A DNA stretch of 58,878 bases from Geobacteraceae bacterium (GTDB lineage Bacteria > Desulfobacterota > Desulfuromonadia > Geobacterales > DSM-12255), in contig JACABD010000024.1 in NCBI GenBank assembly GCA_013377075.1, positions 1-58,878 on the forward strand. Direction: 5' to 3'. Under the pieces are notes generated by a model that was given only the letters and a program-made list of their open reading frames with translations, ran no database searches and had not been told where the DNA came from. Below are positions 1 through 7,374 of this stretch, in pieces. Position numbers and translations under genes: made by a program. Position 1 is the stretch's first letter. Every line of letters begins with the position of its first letter.

Positions 1-1
1 C

Positions 2-790
2 TCACTCCCCAACCACCCTCCTGGTATCCCCGATCACCGCCTTCAGAAGCACAATCGAGCTTGCAACCTGGGCTGCTACCTCTTCGGCCTTCATCCCCCG
101 CTGGTTCTCGCTGTAGCATCTGTTGGCCAGAGCGATCGAGGCGTTGGCGATTTTGGCGATCTCCCTTTTCAGATCATCTTCCGAGGAGACCTTGATGCTG
201 TTGGCCATGCGCGCCTTGCCTATTGCCGGCATGATCTCGTCGAATCTGTTGTCAAAGGCGCCATGGACCTCTTTGGGGCCTGCCCATGAACCTTCCTTGG
301 GATATGCCTTGCCGTCGCTTGCCGGTTCGTTCATGTAGGGGAAGTTGTGCAGGGGCTGGGAGAGGTCGCCGATGAGGTGGGAAATGGTCATCAGGGCGTA
401 GTTGTATTCAGACGGGAACTCAGTTGCCTTCAGCTTACGGTAAAGATCGACTATTTTCCAGTAGAGAACCCCTGAATCTGCCGGAACCATTATTTCAAGC
501 GGCTTCGCACCCGGATCGCCCTTGGGGATATACTCCCTTTTGCTGACAGTATACTGATCGATGTACTGCGGAGTTACGACCGTCCCCGGTGCAGCGTTGT
601 GATAATGAAACTGCACCAGAAGGTTATAGTTGTCATAGCGGGCAGCATCGGTAATGCAGGCGGTATCCGGGCTGGAGAGCCCTGCCTGATGGGCGATAAA
701 GCTGTGGGTCGGGCATGACCAGCCGTAACTCAGCCCTGTCCAGGTGAAAAGCGTCACTGTTACTGCCAAAGCCTTGATGTAAATCTTCAT
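2..790 (-). CDS. Exported S1/P1-nuclease / zinc phospholipase C-like hydrolase
   Basis: Predicted secreted zinc-dependent phosphodiesterase-type enzyme of 262 residues. The N-terminus is a signal peptide (Lys near the start, a hydrophobic run, then LSYG before the mature W-S-C-P-T-H). Metal-ligand signatures of the S1/P1 nuclease and zinc-phospholipase C superfamily are visible: the N-terminal Trp with a nearby His, HYHN around residue 62, and a central HLIGDLSQPLHNF segment (H-x3-D-x4-H), followed by HGAFDNRFDE. Substrate (nucleic acid or phospholipid) cannot be told from sequence. I start it at the ATG at 788-790, five codons inside the longest frame, because GGGGGAG lies just upstream. That ATG shares an ATGA overlap with the stop of the upstream amidohydrolase, so the pair is probably translationally coupled. 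The stop codon falls at the window's left edge, so the gene is complete. Confidence 0.8.
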   Translation of the reverse strand: MKIYIKALAVTVTLFTWTGLSYGWSCPTHSFIAHQAGLSSPDTACITDAARYDNYNLLVQFHYHNAAPGTVVTPQYIDQYTVSKREYIPKGDPGAKPLEIMVPADSGVLYWKIVDLYRKLKATEFPSEYNYALMTISHLIGDLSQPLHNFPYMNEPASDGKAYPKEGSWAGPKEVHGAFDNRFDEIMPAIGKARMANSIKVSSEDDLKREIAKIANASIALANRCYSENQRGMKAEEVAAQVASSIVLLKAVIGDTRRVVGE

Positions 791-2022
791 TGTGTCTCCC
801 CCCACAAAAACCGCTCTGCATTCACCCGGCAGAGGCTCTCCTTTTCCGCAATATTCAGATAGCCAGTATCCCTGAACAGCTCCAGGTAGCAGTTGTACGA
901 CTCCAGATCCAGCAGGTTGATCATGAAATCGCTGCCGAAGAGGAGCCGCTCCAAAAGAATGGGGTGTTCGTTGCAGAGGGTCTTGAGTTCCTGATAGTAA
1001 GCGTCACTCTGGGCAACGTAGGAGATGTCGGCATGGACATTGGGGAAGCGCCCCATGAGGGCAATGATCCGGTCGCGCCAGTCGTGGCGTTTGATGAAGA
1101 AATAGTCCTTTTTGCTCTGGCTCCCGAGGTGGGCAAAGTTGAGTTTCAGCCTGGGGTATTTTTCCAGCACCTGCTCCCAGCGGGCCGGGTTGGTAAAGTC
1201 TTCCGCATCCTTGACCAGCACGAAGCCGCCGTCATTGCAGTGGGTCGTGACCGGGATGTTTTTGTCACAGCAGAAACTGTAGAGCGCCTCCACCTTTTCC
1301 CGCTTGTCGCTCTGATCGGGCCAGGGGTCGAAACCGATGGGGGGATAGAGCTTGATCCCGGCAAAGAAGTTGCTCCCCATGGCAGCCAGGTCACCGTCGA
1401 ATTTGCCCAGGTTGGCGCGGAAGTCGTCATAACAGCCACGGTAACCGCTGAAATATTTGTTCAGCAACCTGGTGACAGTGGGCCCATCTTCATAGTTTTC
1501 GGTGTTGAGGCCAAGAAAAGGATATATCTCGAAGATCGGCCTGGATTGGCGGAGAATCACCTTGTAATCGTCACTGCCGTCGGCCTTGGTAACCTTGACC
1601 AGTTCGCTGGCGCAGTAGGCGGCGATGCCGTTAAAAACATCCTCCACCTGCTGTTTGATTGGTTTCTGTGGAGGAATTTTGTAAAAGGTCTCGGTGCGGA
1701 TGTTCTTATCACCAAAATCCATCATCAGCGGGGTCATTACAATGGTGTCGTAACTGCCTGGACCTATGATCAGCTTACCATCCTGCACCGTCCCTTGGCT
1801 CTTCAGGCAATACTCCACCAGCATGAAAAAACCACCGATGTCGTTCTCCATGACAGAGAGCAGGTTCATGACTCTGTCGATCTTCTTCTTGCCAAGGAAG
1901 GCGGCCAGTGGAGCCAGGGGCGAGGCGAGCAGCAGGGCCTGCCAGTGTATCCGCTGCATAAAGGCAAGAATGTTGGGATGGGCCAGGGTCATTGCGTGAA
2001 AATGACTGTCGTAGAATCTCAT
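787..2022 (-). CDS. Amidohydrolase family (TIM-barrel metal-dependent hydrolase)
   Basis: 411-residue amidohydrolase-2 type protein. Residues 5-9 are D-S-H-F-H, the HxH metal site at the end of strand 1. Further candidate ligands are His in VTTHCNDGG, His in LNFAHLGS and Asp in LLFGSDFM near the C-terminus, matching the usual His/His/Asp layout. No signal peptide, so cytoplasmic. The substrate is unknown; relatives include decarboxylases and lactonases. The start at 2022 is preferred over one 12 codons upstream because AAGGAGGA sits correctly before it. It overlaps the next gene (secreted S1/P1-like hydrolase) by ATGA and follows the small hypothetical gene by 36 bases, suggesting a three-gene transcript. 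Confidence 0.82.
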   Translation of the reverse strand: MRFYDSHFHAMTLAHPNILAFMQRIHWQALLLASPLAPLAAFLGKKKIDRVMNLLSVMENDIGGFFMLVEYCLKSQGTVQDGKLIIGPGSYDTIVMTPLMMDFGDKNIRTETFYKIPPQKPIKQQVEDVFNGIAAYCASELVKVTKADGSDDYKVILRQSRPIFEIYPFLGLNTENYEDGPTVTRLLNKYFSGYRGCYDDFRANLGKFDGDLAAMGSNFFAGIKLYPPIGFDPWPDQSDKREKVEALYSFCCDKNIPVTTHCNDGGFVLVKDAEDFTNPARWEQVLEKYPRLKLNFAHLGSQSKKDYFFIKRHDWRDRIIALMGRFPNVHADISYVAQSDAYYQELKTLCNEHPILLERLLFGSDFMINLLDLESYNCYLELFRDTGYLNIAEKESLCRVNAERFLWGETQ

Positions 2023-2058
2023 CTTTTCCTCCTTAGATGTTCTCCTGCCTCCTGTCAA

Positions 2059-2361
2059 TCATGCCTGGGGTCCTGTAATTTTATTCCTCACCACTGCAAG
2101 GTTTCCCGCCTCTTCTTCGCTGAGGAAACAGATTGGTTTGCCGTTCCAGTCGAATGCCACGGCAACATAGTTTCCCGGAGGCAGCACCATATCGTTGACA
2201 GTATTGAAGCTGTCCACACGGAGCGGTATTGTATTGGTTGTCATACTACATGCTGCCAGAGCGACTCTCCAGTTAGGGTCATCTTCTGCACCGATATACA
2301 AATAGAATGATTTCCCCTGATCCTTTAGTGCCGACGCAGATTGATTAGATGATTCGATCAT
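2059..2361 (-). CDS. Hypothetical 100-residue protein
   Basis: Unrecognised small soluble protein. It has no signal peptide or membrane segment, a mixed alpha/beta-looking composition, and a central V-L-P-P-G-N-Y-V segment. A good Shine-Dalgarno (GGAGG) precedes the ATG. It lies directly ahead of the amidohydrolase gene on the same strand and is probably the first gene of that transcript. No function is proposed. Confidence 0.6.
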   Translation of the reverse strand: MIESSNQSASALKDQGKSFYLYIGAEDDPNWRVALAACSMTTNTIPLRVDSFNTVNDMVLPPGNYVAVAFDWNGKPICFLSEEEAGNLAVVRNKITGPQA

Positions 2362-2454
2362 TTAATATTCCTCCAAAACCGCATAATGTGCGCCCACCCC
2401 GATTTACAACAGCTCCAGCCAGACGCCTTCGTAATTCTTAAGCTCCTAAAACGC

Positions 2455-2495
2455 AAAAAACCGCTCCGTCAATTTTATCACCTGACATCAAGCGG
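2455..2495 (-). terminator. Terminator-like hairpin in the leader of the 2361 operon
   Basis: Reading the minus strand, CCGCT (2495-2491) pairs with AGCGG (2465-2461). An inner GTCA/TGAC pairing extends the stem, and six T follow immediately (2460-2455). It lies about 95 bases upstream of the start codon of the downstream gene, so it could be an attenuator rather than an end-of-gene terminator. No aptamer was recognised in front of it. Confidence 0.4.
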
Positions 2496-2740
2496 ATTAT
2501 TATTTATCTGATAGTCCGGCATGAGGTAACATTACCCCTCCCGAGACGCTTTGTAGGCGCCAAAACATGCACTTGATTTAATTAACAAATATACGTTATC
2601 CAAGTATGAGTGCCACCTTATTACACCGCATTTACCGTTTGTCAACTTTTTATTGCAGTACCACAAAAATATTGCTGAAAATGGCATATAATGGCATTTA
2701 CCGACAGTTTTCAGGACTAATTACCGTTTTTTTGGTTTAC

Positions 2741-2793
2741 AAAAAAACGGGGCAAAGCACTTATGCGCCCTGCCCCGCTAACTATACTTTTTT
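2741..2793 (-). terminator. Intrinsic terminator of the dus-ntrBC operon
   Basis: CGGGGCA (2748-2754) and TGCCCCG (2771-2777) form a seven-pair GC-rich stem. On the minus strand it is followed by an uninterrupted run of seven T (plus-strand A at 2741-2747). It lies about 40 bases beyond the stop codon of the NtrC-type regulator. A looser T-rich stretch on the other side means it may work weakly in both directions. Confidence 0.8.
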
Positions 2794-2831
2794 CATATAA
2801 CAGCCTGTTATTTAGGCTCTCATTTTAATCG

Positions 2832-4271
2832 TTAATCTTTTTTCAGCTCAATCCCCAGTTCGGCGATTTTCTTACGTAGCGTATTGCGGTTAATGCCAAG
2901 AATACTGGCGGCACGAACCTGGTTCCAGCGGGTTTTTTCGAGGAGGAACTTGATAAGCGGCCTCTCAACCTGCTCTATGACCATATTATAGAGCTCACCG
3001 CTCTCAAGTTTTTCCACATTCACAAAGGAGACCCTCAGCTTTCTGTCTACCAGAAATTCCAACGAGACATCGTCACCTGAAAGCGCAGCTCCGTCTGGTG
3101 CAGCCAGCACAGGAAAATCATCGACCGTGAGGAGCGGATCTGAAGAGAGAATAACCGCCCTCTTGATTGAGTTTTCAAGCTCCCGCACATTGCCCGGCCA
3201 TGAATTGGCAGAGAGCTTCTCCCGCGCTCTCTTATCGATCTGCTTCATCGGGATGTCAAGCTCAATGCAGGTCTTTTGCAGGAAATGATCGACAAGCAGC
3301 AGGATATCCTCACGCCGTTCCCTGAGCGGAAGAAGATTGATCGGAACGACATTAAGACGATAGTAGAGATCTTCCCTGAAAAGCCTCTGCTGGACCAGTT
3401 GCAACAAATCCTGGTTGGTGGCAGCAACAATCCTGACATCAACGGTTATGTTCTGACTGCCGCCGGTACGGGTCAGTTCGCGCTCCTGCAAGACCCTGAG
3501 TATCTTGGCCTGAAGATCAAGTGGCATATCGCCGATCTCGTCAAGAAAGATTGTGCCTCCGTTTGCCTGTTCGAACTTACCGAGCTTGCGCTCACCAGCT
3601 CCGGTGAAGGAGCCCTTTTCATGACCGAACAGCTCTGACTCAAGGAGCTCTTTGGGGATGGCGGCGCAGTTCATGGCAATGAAAGGTTTCACCAAACGCT
3701 TTGAGTTGTAGTGGATCGCTTTTGCAATCAGCTCCTTTCCGGTTCCAGACTCACCCTGGATCAGGACAGTCATGTCGCTTGGTGCGACCTTGCCAATGGT
3801 CTTGTAGGTTTCTCGCATTGCTGCGGAATTGCCTATTATTCCATTTTCAAGAAGATAGCGCTCTTTAAGCTCGTCTTTGAGGGTAGCCACCTGCATGGTC
3901 ATCTCCCGGGCCCGGTCTGCCTTCTCAATGATTGCGTCCATGACATCAAGGTCAAAGGGCTTTGTCAGGTAGTCGTAAGCCCCTCTCTTCATTGCCTCGA
4001 CAGCATTTTTCATCCCAGCTTCGGCGGTCATGATAACGACGAGCAGATCGTTTTTCAGCTCTCGGACTTTGTCCATGAGATCAAGGCCGGAAATGCCTGG
4101 CATCTTGATGTCAAGGATTGCCAGGTCGTAGCTCTCGCTCCTGATCAGACGCATAGCCTCCTCTCCGTCACGGGCAAGATCAACGGTAAAGCCCTTTTTG
4201 CGCAATGCCTTTGAAAGCACCCAGCGCATACTCTCTTCATCGTCAGCTACCAGAATCCTCTTTATTGACAT
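2832..4271 (-). CDS. ntrC: NtrC-type sigma-54-dependent response regulator
   Basis: 479-residue enhancer-binding activator. The receiver domain occupies residues 1-120, with phospho-acceptor Asp54 in LAILDIKMPG, an acidic pair at residues 10-11 and the conserved Lys104 in YLTKPFD. The central AAA+ domain has a Walker A GESGTGKE (173-180), the sigma-54 contact loop as GSFTGA (220-225, a Ser variant of GAFTGA) and a Walker B IFLDEI (241-246). A Fis-type helix-turn-helix occupies the last 45 residues (ASILGINRNTLRKK). The start at 4271 begins the receiver exactly and has GAGG upstream; the longer frame adds 15 non-homologous residues. It lies 7 bases after the paired kinase gene, and gene order dus-kinase-regulator matches the nifR3-ntrB-ntrC operon known from other proteobacteria. 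Assignment as NtrC itself is likely but inferred from that context. Confidence 0.85.
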   Translation of the reverse strand: MSIKRILVADDEESMRWVLSKALRKKGFTVDLARDGEEAMRLIRSESYDLAILDIKMPGISGLDLMDKVRELKNDLLVVIMTAEAGMKNAVEAMKRGAYDYLTKPFDLDVMDAIIEKADRAREMTMQVATLKDELKERYLLENGIIGNSAAMRETYKTIGKVAPSDMTVLIQGESGTGKELIAKAIHYNSKRLVKPFIAMNCAAIPKELLESELFGHEKGSFTGAGERKLGKFEQANGGTIFLDEIGDMPLDLQAKILRVLQERELTRTGGSQNITVDVRIVAATNQDLLQLVQQRLFREDLYYRLNVVPINLLPLRERREDILLLVDHFLQKTCIELDIPMKQIDKRAREKLSANSWPGNVRELENSIKRAVILSSDPLLTVDDFPVLAAPDGAALSGDDVSLEFLVDRKLRVSFVNVEKLESGELYNMVIEQVERPLIKFLLEKTRWNQVRAASILGINRNTLRKKIAELGIELKKD

Positions 4272-4278
4272 ATCAACC

Positions 4279-5367
4279 TCACTGTGTAAGGGGCAAAAGT
4301 ACCGTGAAAAGCGCACCGCGTCCCGGCTGGGACTCTACACGGATCATTCCGTTATGTTCTGCAACTATCTTCTGACAGATGGCAAGGCCAAGCCCGGTAC
4401 CACGCTCTTTTGTGGTGTAGAACGGAGTGAAGAGGCGTTCCATTACTTCGGTCGAGATTCCGGTGCCGCTGTCAGCAACTTCGATGGCAACCATGCGCGA
4501 AGGACGTTCCCCACGCTGGCTGAGGCTGTACTCTGAAACAATCCGGCTGGAGATCTCGACAGAGCCTCCTTCTCCGGCAGCTTCAACTCCGTTTTTAATG
4601 AGATTAAGAAAAAGCTGGGTCAGCTTCCCTTCATCACCACGCACCGGAGGAAGACTGGGGTCGAGATTACGATGAAAAACTATACGTTGTCCGTCGGTGG
4701 CCTGCTGCTGCAAAAAGACTATGTGCGCCAGGATCTTGTGCAGATTTACCCCTTTGAGATCAAGAGCACGTGGTGCGGAGAGATCAAGGAGTTCCTCAAC
4801 GATCCGGTTTACCCGCTGCACCTCTTTGAGCACTACCTGGGTACATTCACGCAGTTCGTCATCTGCTGCAAGCTCCATTTCCAGAAGCTGCGCCGCTCCT
4901 CTGATGCCGCCCAGAGGGTTCTTGATCTCGTGGGCAAGGCCTGCTGCAAGGGTTCCCAGTGCTGAGAGCCTGTCCGCCTTGCGCACCGCTTCTTCTAGTT
5001 CACGGATATTTGTGAGATCCCGCAGAAGGACAATGGTTCCGGCCCGCACCCCGTCAGCCAGAAGAAGCGGCGAGGCGGTGACACTTAGCGGAATGCTCCT
5101 TGTTCCACGTCTTAGAACGATATTTTCATGATCTGAAATAGACATCCCGGTATCAGAGGATTTTTGCGCCATGGCGACAAGCTCCTCATCAGCCTTGAAG
5201 ATATAACTGAAAGGCTGGCCAGAGCTTGTCCGTCGGGAAACCCCTGAAATCTCCTCTGCAACAGGATTCATAAGGACGACGCACCCGTTCCGGTCGATAA
5301 CGATAACACCGTCGCCGACGCTGTCAATTACGTTTGCATAAAACTCTGGCAGATTTTCACGATTCAT
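4279..5367 (-). CDS. ntrB: NtrB-like PAS sensor histidine kinase
   Basis: 362-residue soluble kinase. A PAS domain covers roughly residues 8-120, a HisKA domain has the phospho-acceptor His146 in LAHEIKNPLGG, and a HATPase domain shows the N box (LFLNLIKNGVEAA), D-S-G-T-G-I and T-G-L-G-L-A-I. No membrane segment is seen, as expected for NtrB. I chose the ATG at 5365-5367; a GTG two codons upstream is also possible. The start lies inside the last codons of the dus gene (overlap about 11 bases), implying coupling. The regulator gene follows after 7 bases. Function as the nitrogen-status kinase is inferred from family and operon structure. Confidence 0.82.
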   Translation of the reverse strand: MNRENLPEFYANVIDSVGDGVIVIDRNGCVVLMNPVAEEISGVSRRTSSGQPFSYIFKADEELVAMAQKSSDTGMSISDHENIVLRRGTRSIPLSVTASPLLLADGVRAGTIVLLRDLTNIRELEEAVRKADRLSALGTLAAGLAHEIKNPLGGIRGAAQLLEMELAADDELRECTQVVLKEVQRVNRIVEELLDLSAPRALDLKGVNLHKILAHIVFLQQQATDGQRIVFHRNLDPSLPPVRGDEGKLTQLFLNLIKNGVEAAGEGGSVEISSRIVSEYSLSQRGERPSRMVAIEVADSGTGISTEVMERLFTPFYTTKERGTGLGLAICQKIVAEHNGMIRVESQPGRGALFTVLLPLTQ

Positions 5368-6337
5368 GGTCACTCTGCATAAAAAACTCTCTCATTGCCG
5401 CCTCGATCTCCATCCTGCTTTCAATCTGATTGACATATCCTCTGAAGCGCGCTGCACCGCTCAGTCCCCGTGCATACCAGCAGAGGTGCTTGCGCATCTC
5501 ATTCAAGGCAATCCTTTCGCCACATTCAGAGACAAAAAGCTGCAGATGCTTAAAGGCTGTGTCAAAACGCTCCTGTGGCGAAGGGGCTTGTGGAGACAGG
5601 CCGCACTGTAGTGAAAGTGACTCCCTGAATATCCACGGATTACCAAGTGCCCCCCTGGCAATCATCACCCCGTCGCAACCGGTCTGTTCCAGCATCGCCA
5701 TGACATCACCAGCCGTAAAAAGATCGCCACTGCCAAGCACCGGAATCTTAAGGCATTTTTTCAGTTCGGCGAGATGTGACCAGTCAGAATGGCCTTCGAA
5801 CATCTGTGCCCTTGTCCGTGGATGAAGGGTCAAGGCATCGGCCCCCTCGTCCTCGGCAATCCGGCCGACAAGCAGATAATTAAGACTGTCAGAGGACCAA
5901 CCGGAGCGGATTTTCACGGTAAAGGGGAGCTTTGTAGCTGCCCGCACCCGGCGGACAATGGCCCTTACTTTCTCGGGGTTTTGCAAAAGAGCACTTCCGG
6001 CGCCGCTGCCAACCACCTTCTTTACCGGGCAGCCCATGTTAATATCGATAAGATCGGCATAACCTGCGGAGAGCTCTGCCCCAAGTGCAAGCAGCTCAGG
6101 ATCATCCCCGAAAAGCTGAACCCCCAGGGGCCTGTCATCCGCGGTGCTGCGCATCAGATCAAAGCTTTTCCTGCCATCCCTGACAAGGCCGTTGACACTG
6201 ACCATCTCGGTAAAGCAGAGCGATGCCCCCTGCTCTCTGGCAAGAAGTCGCATGGGAAGATTGGTAATCCCTGCCATTGGTGCAAGTAGCAAGTTGTCTG
6301 CCAGTTCCAGTGAACCTATTTTCAGTTTTGTTTTCAT
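5357..6337 (-). CDS. dusB: tRNA-dihydrouridine synthase (DusB/NifR3 type)
   Basis: 326-residue FMN-dependent tRNA uridine reductase. Hallmarks are L-A-P-M-A-G-I-T-N at residues 18-26 (FMN loop), D-I-N-M-G-C-P-V-K-K with catalytic Cys103, V-K-I-R-S-G-W, and G-D-L-F-T with G-V-M-I-A-R-G-A-L-G-N-P-W near the phosphate-binding end. Length and order fit DusB. It is the first gene of an operon with the NtrB-like kinase and NtrC-like regulator, the arrangement originally called nifR3-ntrB-ntrC. The ribosome binding site is weak. Confidence 0.88.
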   Translation of the reverse strand: MKTKLKIGSLELADNLLLAPMAGITNLPMRLLAREQGASLCFTEMVSVNGLVRDGRKSFDLMRSTADDRPLGVQLFGDDPELLALGAELSAGYADLIDINMGCPVKKVVGSGAGSALLQNPEKVRAIVRRVRAATKLPFTVKIRSGWSSDSLNYLLVGRIAEDEGADALTLHPRTRAQMFEGHSDWSHLAELKKCLKIPVLGSGDLFTAGDVMAMLEQTGCDGVMIARGALGNPWIFRESLSLQCGLSPQAPSPQERFDTAFKHLQLFVSECGERIALNEMRKHLCWYARGLSGAARFRGYVNQIESRMEIEAAMREFFMQSDHES

Positions 6338-6452
6338 TGTTTATGGCTGCTGAAGGGTTTATTTTACTGCTTTTAGCTAGAGTCTGGAAAAGATGAAAGA
6401 AACTGCCCGGAAAGCAGGTGCTGCTTTATTTGGCAACATCAAGAATATTGCC

Positions 6453-6481
6453 TATATTTTAAGCTTTACAGGGATCGTCAA
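6453..6481 (-). promoter_or_regulatory. Candidate promoter for dusB-ntrB-ntrC
   Basis: Minus-strand TTGACG (6481-6476) is followed after 17 bases by AATATA (6458-6453), about 115 bases upstream of the dus start codon. The -35 is close to consensus and the -10 is poor. This is the best match in the gap between the dus start and the preceding gene. Confidence 0.35.
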
Positions 6482-6499
6482 CACTGATGCTATCAAAAG

Positions 6500-7234
6500 C
6501 TATTTACGCCTGAAACAGCCGAGGAACTCCTCTTTTGTCAGCTCCTTTTTTCTCACAAGAGACTCTACGCTTCTGCTCATTGCAATTCTCTCTCCCTCCT
6601 TGGTGGTATCTTTAAGAAGAACAAAGAAAGGGATATTGCGCGTCTGCGGGTAGAGCTTCAACCTCTCCTGAAATTCGAATGCCGAGCTGTCCGGAAGCAT
6701 GAAAGATGTAAAAATCAGAAAAGGGTGATTGATGGTTGCTATGGCGACACCCTCTTTTGCAGAGTAGGCATTAAGCAGAGTGAAGCCGATGTCAGTCATT
6801 GCCTTCCCGAAAACCTCATCCCCCTTTCGGGTAACAAGCATTGCCTGAAGATCGTACTCGTCAGCATCCTCGGAAAGCCCCATGACAGCCAGCTTCTCGG
6901 CCAGATGATCCGTATTTATCGGCGTGAGAAAAAATCCGGCAACAGGGAATGCACCGCCTATCCGCCCCCTTTCGCTGAGGAAAACCGGCAGCACCGGGAT
7001 GTCTCTGCTTTCCGGAGAACTCTTGAGTGCAGCAAGGATACCCCATCCGTCCTGGGAGTAGGGGGATATGTCCAGTACAATCCCCAGAGGCCTTGCTGTC
7101 GAAAGTTCCTCAATCTTGGCCGTACGAGCCCGGTAGCCTGCCTCTGCAAGATAGCTGCAGACCACCGCCCCCCTGTCAATTCTTTCGCCGAGTCCAAGTA
7201 TCCAGAGTTCACGTTCCGGGCTATTAGTTTCCAT
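6500..7234 (-). CDS. Tandem receiver-like (CheY-fold) protein, second domain degenerate
   Basis: 244-residue cytoplasmic protein that looks like two consecutive response-regulator receiver folds without an output domain. In the first half Asp55 in G-I-V-L-D-I-S-P-Y stands at the phospho-acceptor position. In the second half the corresponding strand reads F-L-I-F-T-S-F-M-L-P with no Asp, so phosphorylation there is unlikely. The long frame starts 47 codons further upstream, but those residues are not receiver-like. The ATG at 7232-7234 begins a natural N-terminus. It may act as a phosphorelay intermediate or protein-interaction module. It is divergent from the DUF362 gene across about 140 bases. 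Confidence 0.6.
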   Translation of the reverse strand: METNSPERELWILGLGERIDRGAVVCSYLAEAGYRARTAKIEELSTARPLGIVLDISPYSQDGWGILAALKSSPESRDIPVLPVFLSERGRIGGAFPVAGFFLTPINTDHLAEKLAVMGLSEDADEYDLQAMLVTRKGDEVFGKAMTDIGFTLLNAYSAKEGVAIATINHPFLIFTSFMLPDSSAFEFQERLKLYPQTRNIPFFVLLKDTTKEGERIAMSRSVESLVRKKELTKEEFLGCFRRK

Positions 7235-7329
7235 TGTTTTACACCTGTCATAATGAGAATTGTCTATATGAGTTTCATAACATATTTTCAGCCAATGGCA
7301 ATAATTGTTTGATCTTTTTCGTGAGCAGG

Positions 7330-7335
7330 TATAAT
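7330..7335 (+). promoter_or_regulatory. Candidate -10 box for the DUF362 gene
   Basis: A perfect TATAAT lies 39 bases upstream of the start codon. The -35 is poor (TTGTTT with a 19-base spacer, or TTGATC with 15). It sits in the divergent gap between the receiver-like gene and the ferredoxin-like gene. Confidence 0.4.
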
Positions 7336-7374
7336 CAGTGACATCTTTATCGAAAGGCAAAAGAGGAGGCCACA

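Larger units (their letters stand above)
2362..2831. other. Non-coding interval (470 bases) between ntrC and the amidohydrolase operon
   Basis: No credible gene is present. The interval holds the ntrC terminator near 2741-2793 and a second terminator-like hairpin near 2455-2495 in the leader of the 2361 operon. Short recurring pieces of the form TTTACCG/ATTACCG occur at about 2630, 2698 and 2721, too weak to call a repeat family. Confidence 0.6.

Noticed and set aside
790-2310. Plus-strand 506-codon open frame
   Set aside because: It lies antisense to the amidohydrolase gene, which has all family motifs and a ribosome site. The antisense frame has no recognisable motif and is a composition shadow.
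2590-2620. Apparent sigma-54 site TGGCAC on the minus strand
   Set aside because: The -12 element at the required spacing reads TG instead of GC, so it does not fit the -24/-12 rule.
2630-2735. Repeated TTTACCG-like pieces as a possible repeat array
   Set aside because: Only three short, irregularly spaced matches with different flanks; no CRISPR or iteron structure.
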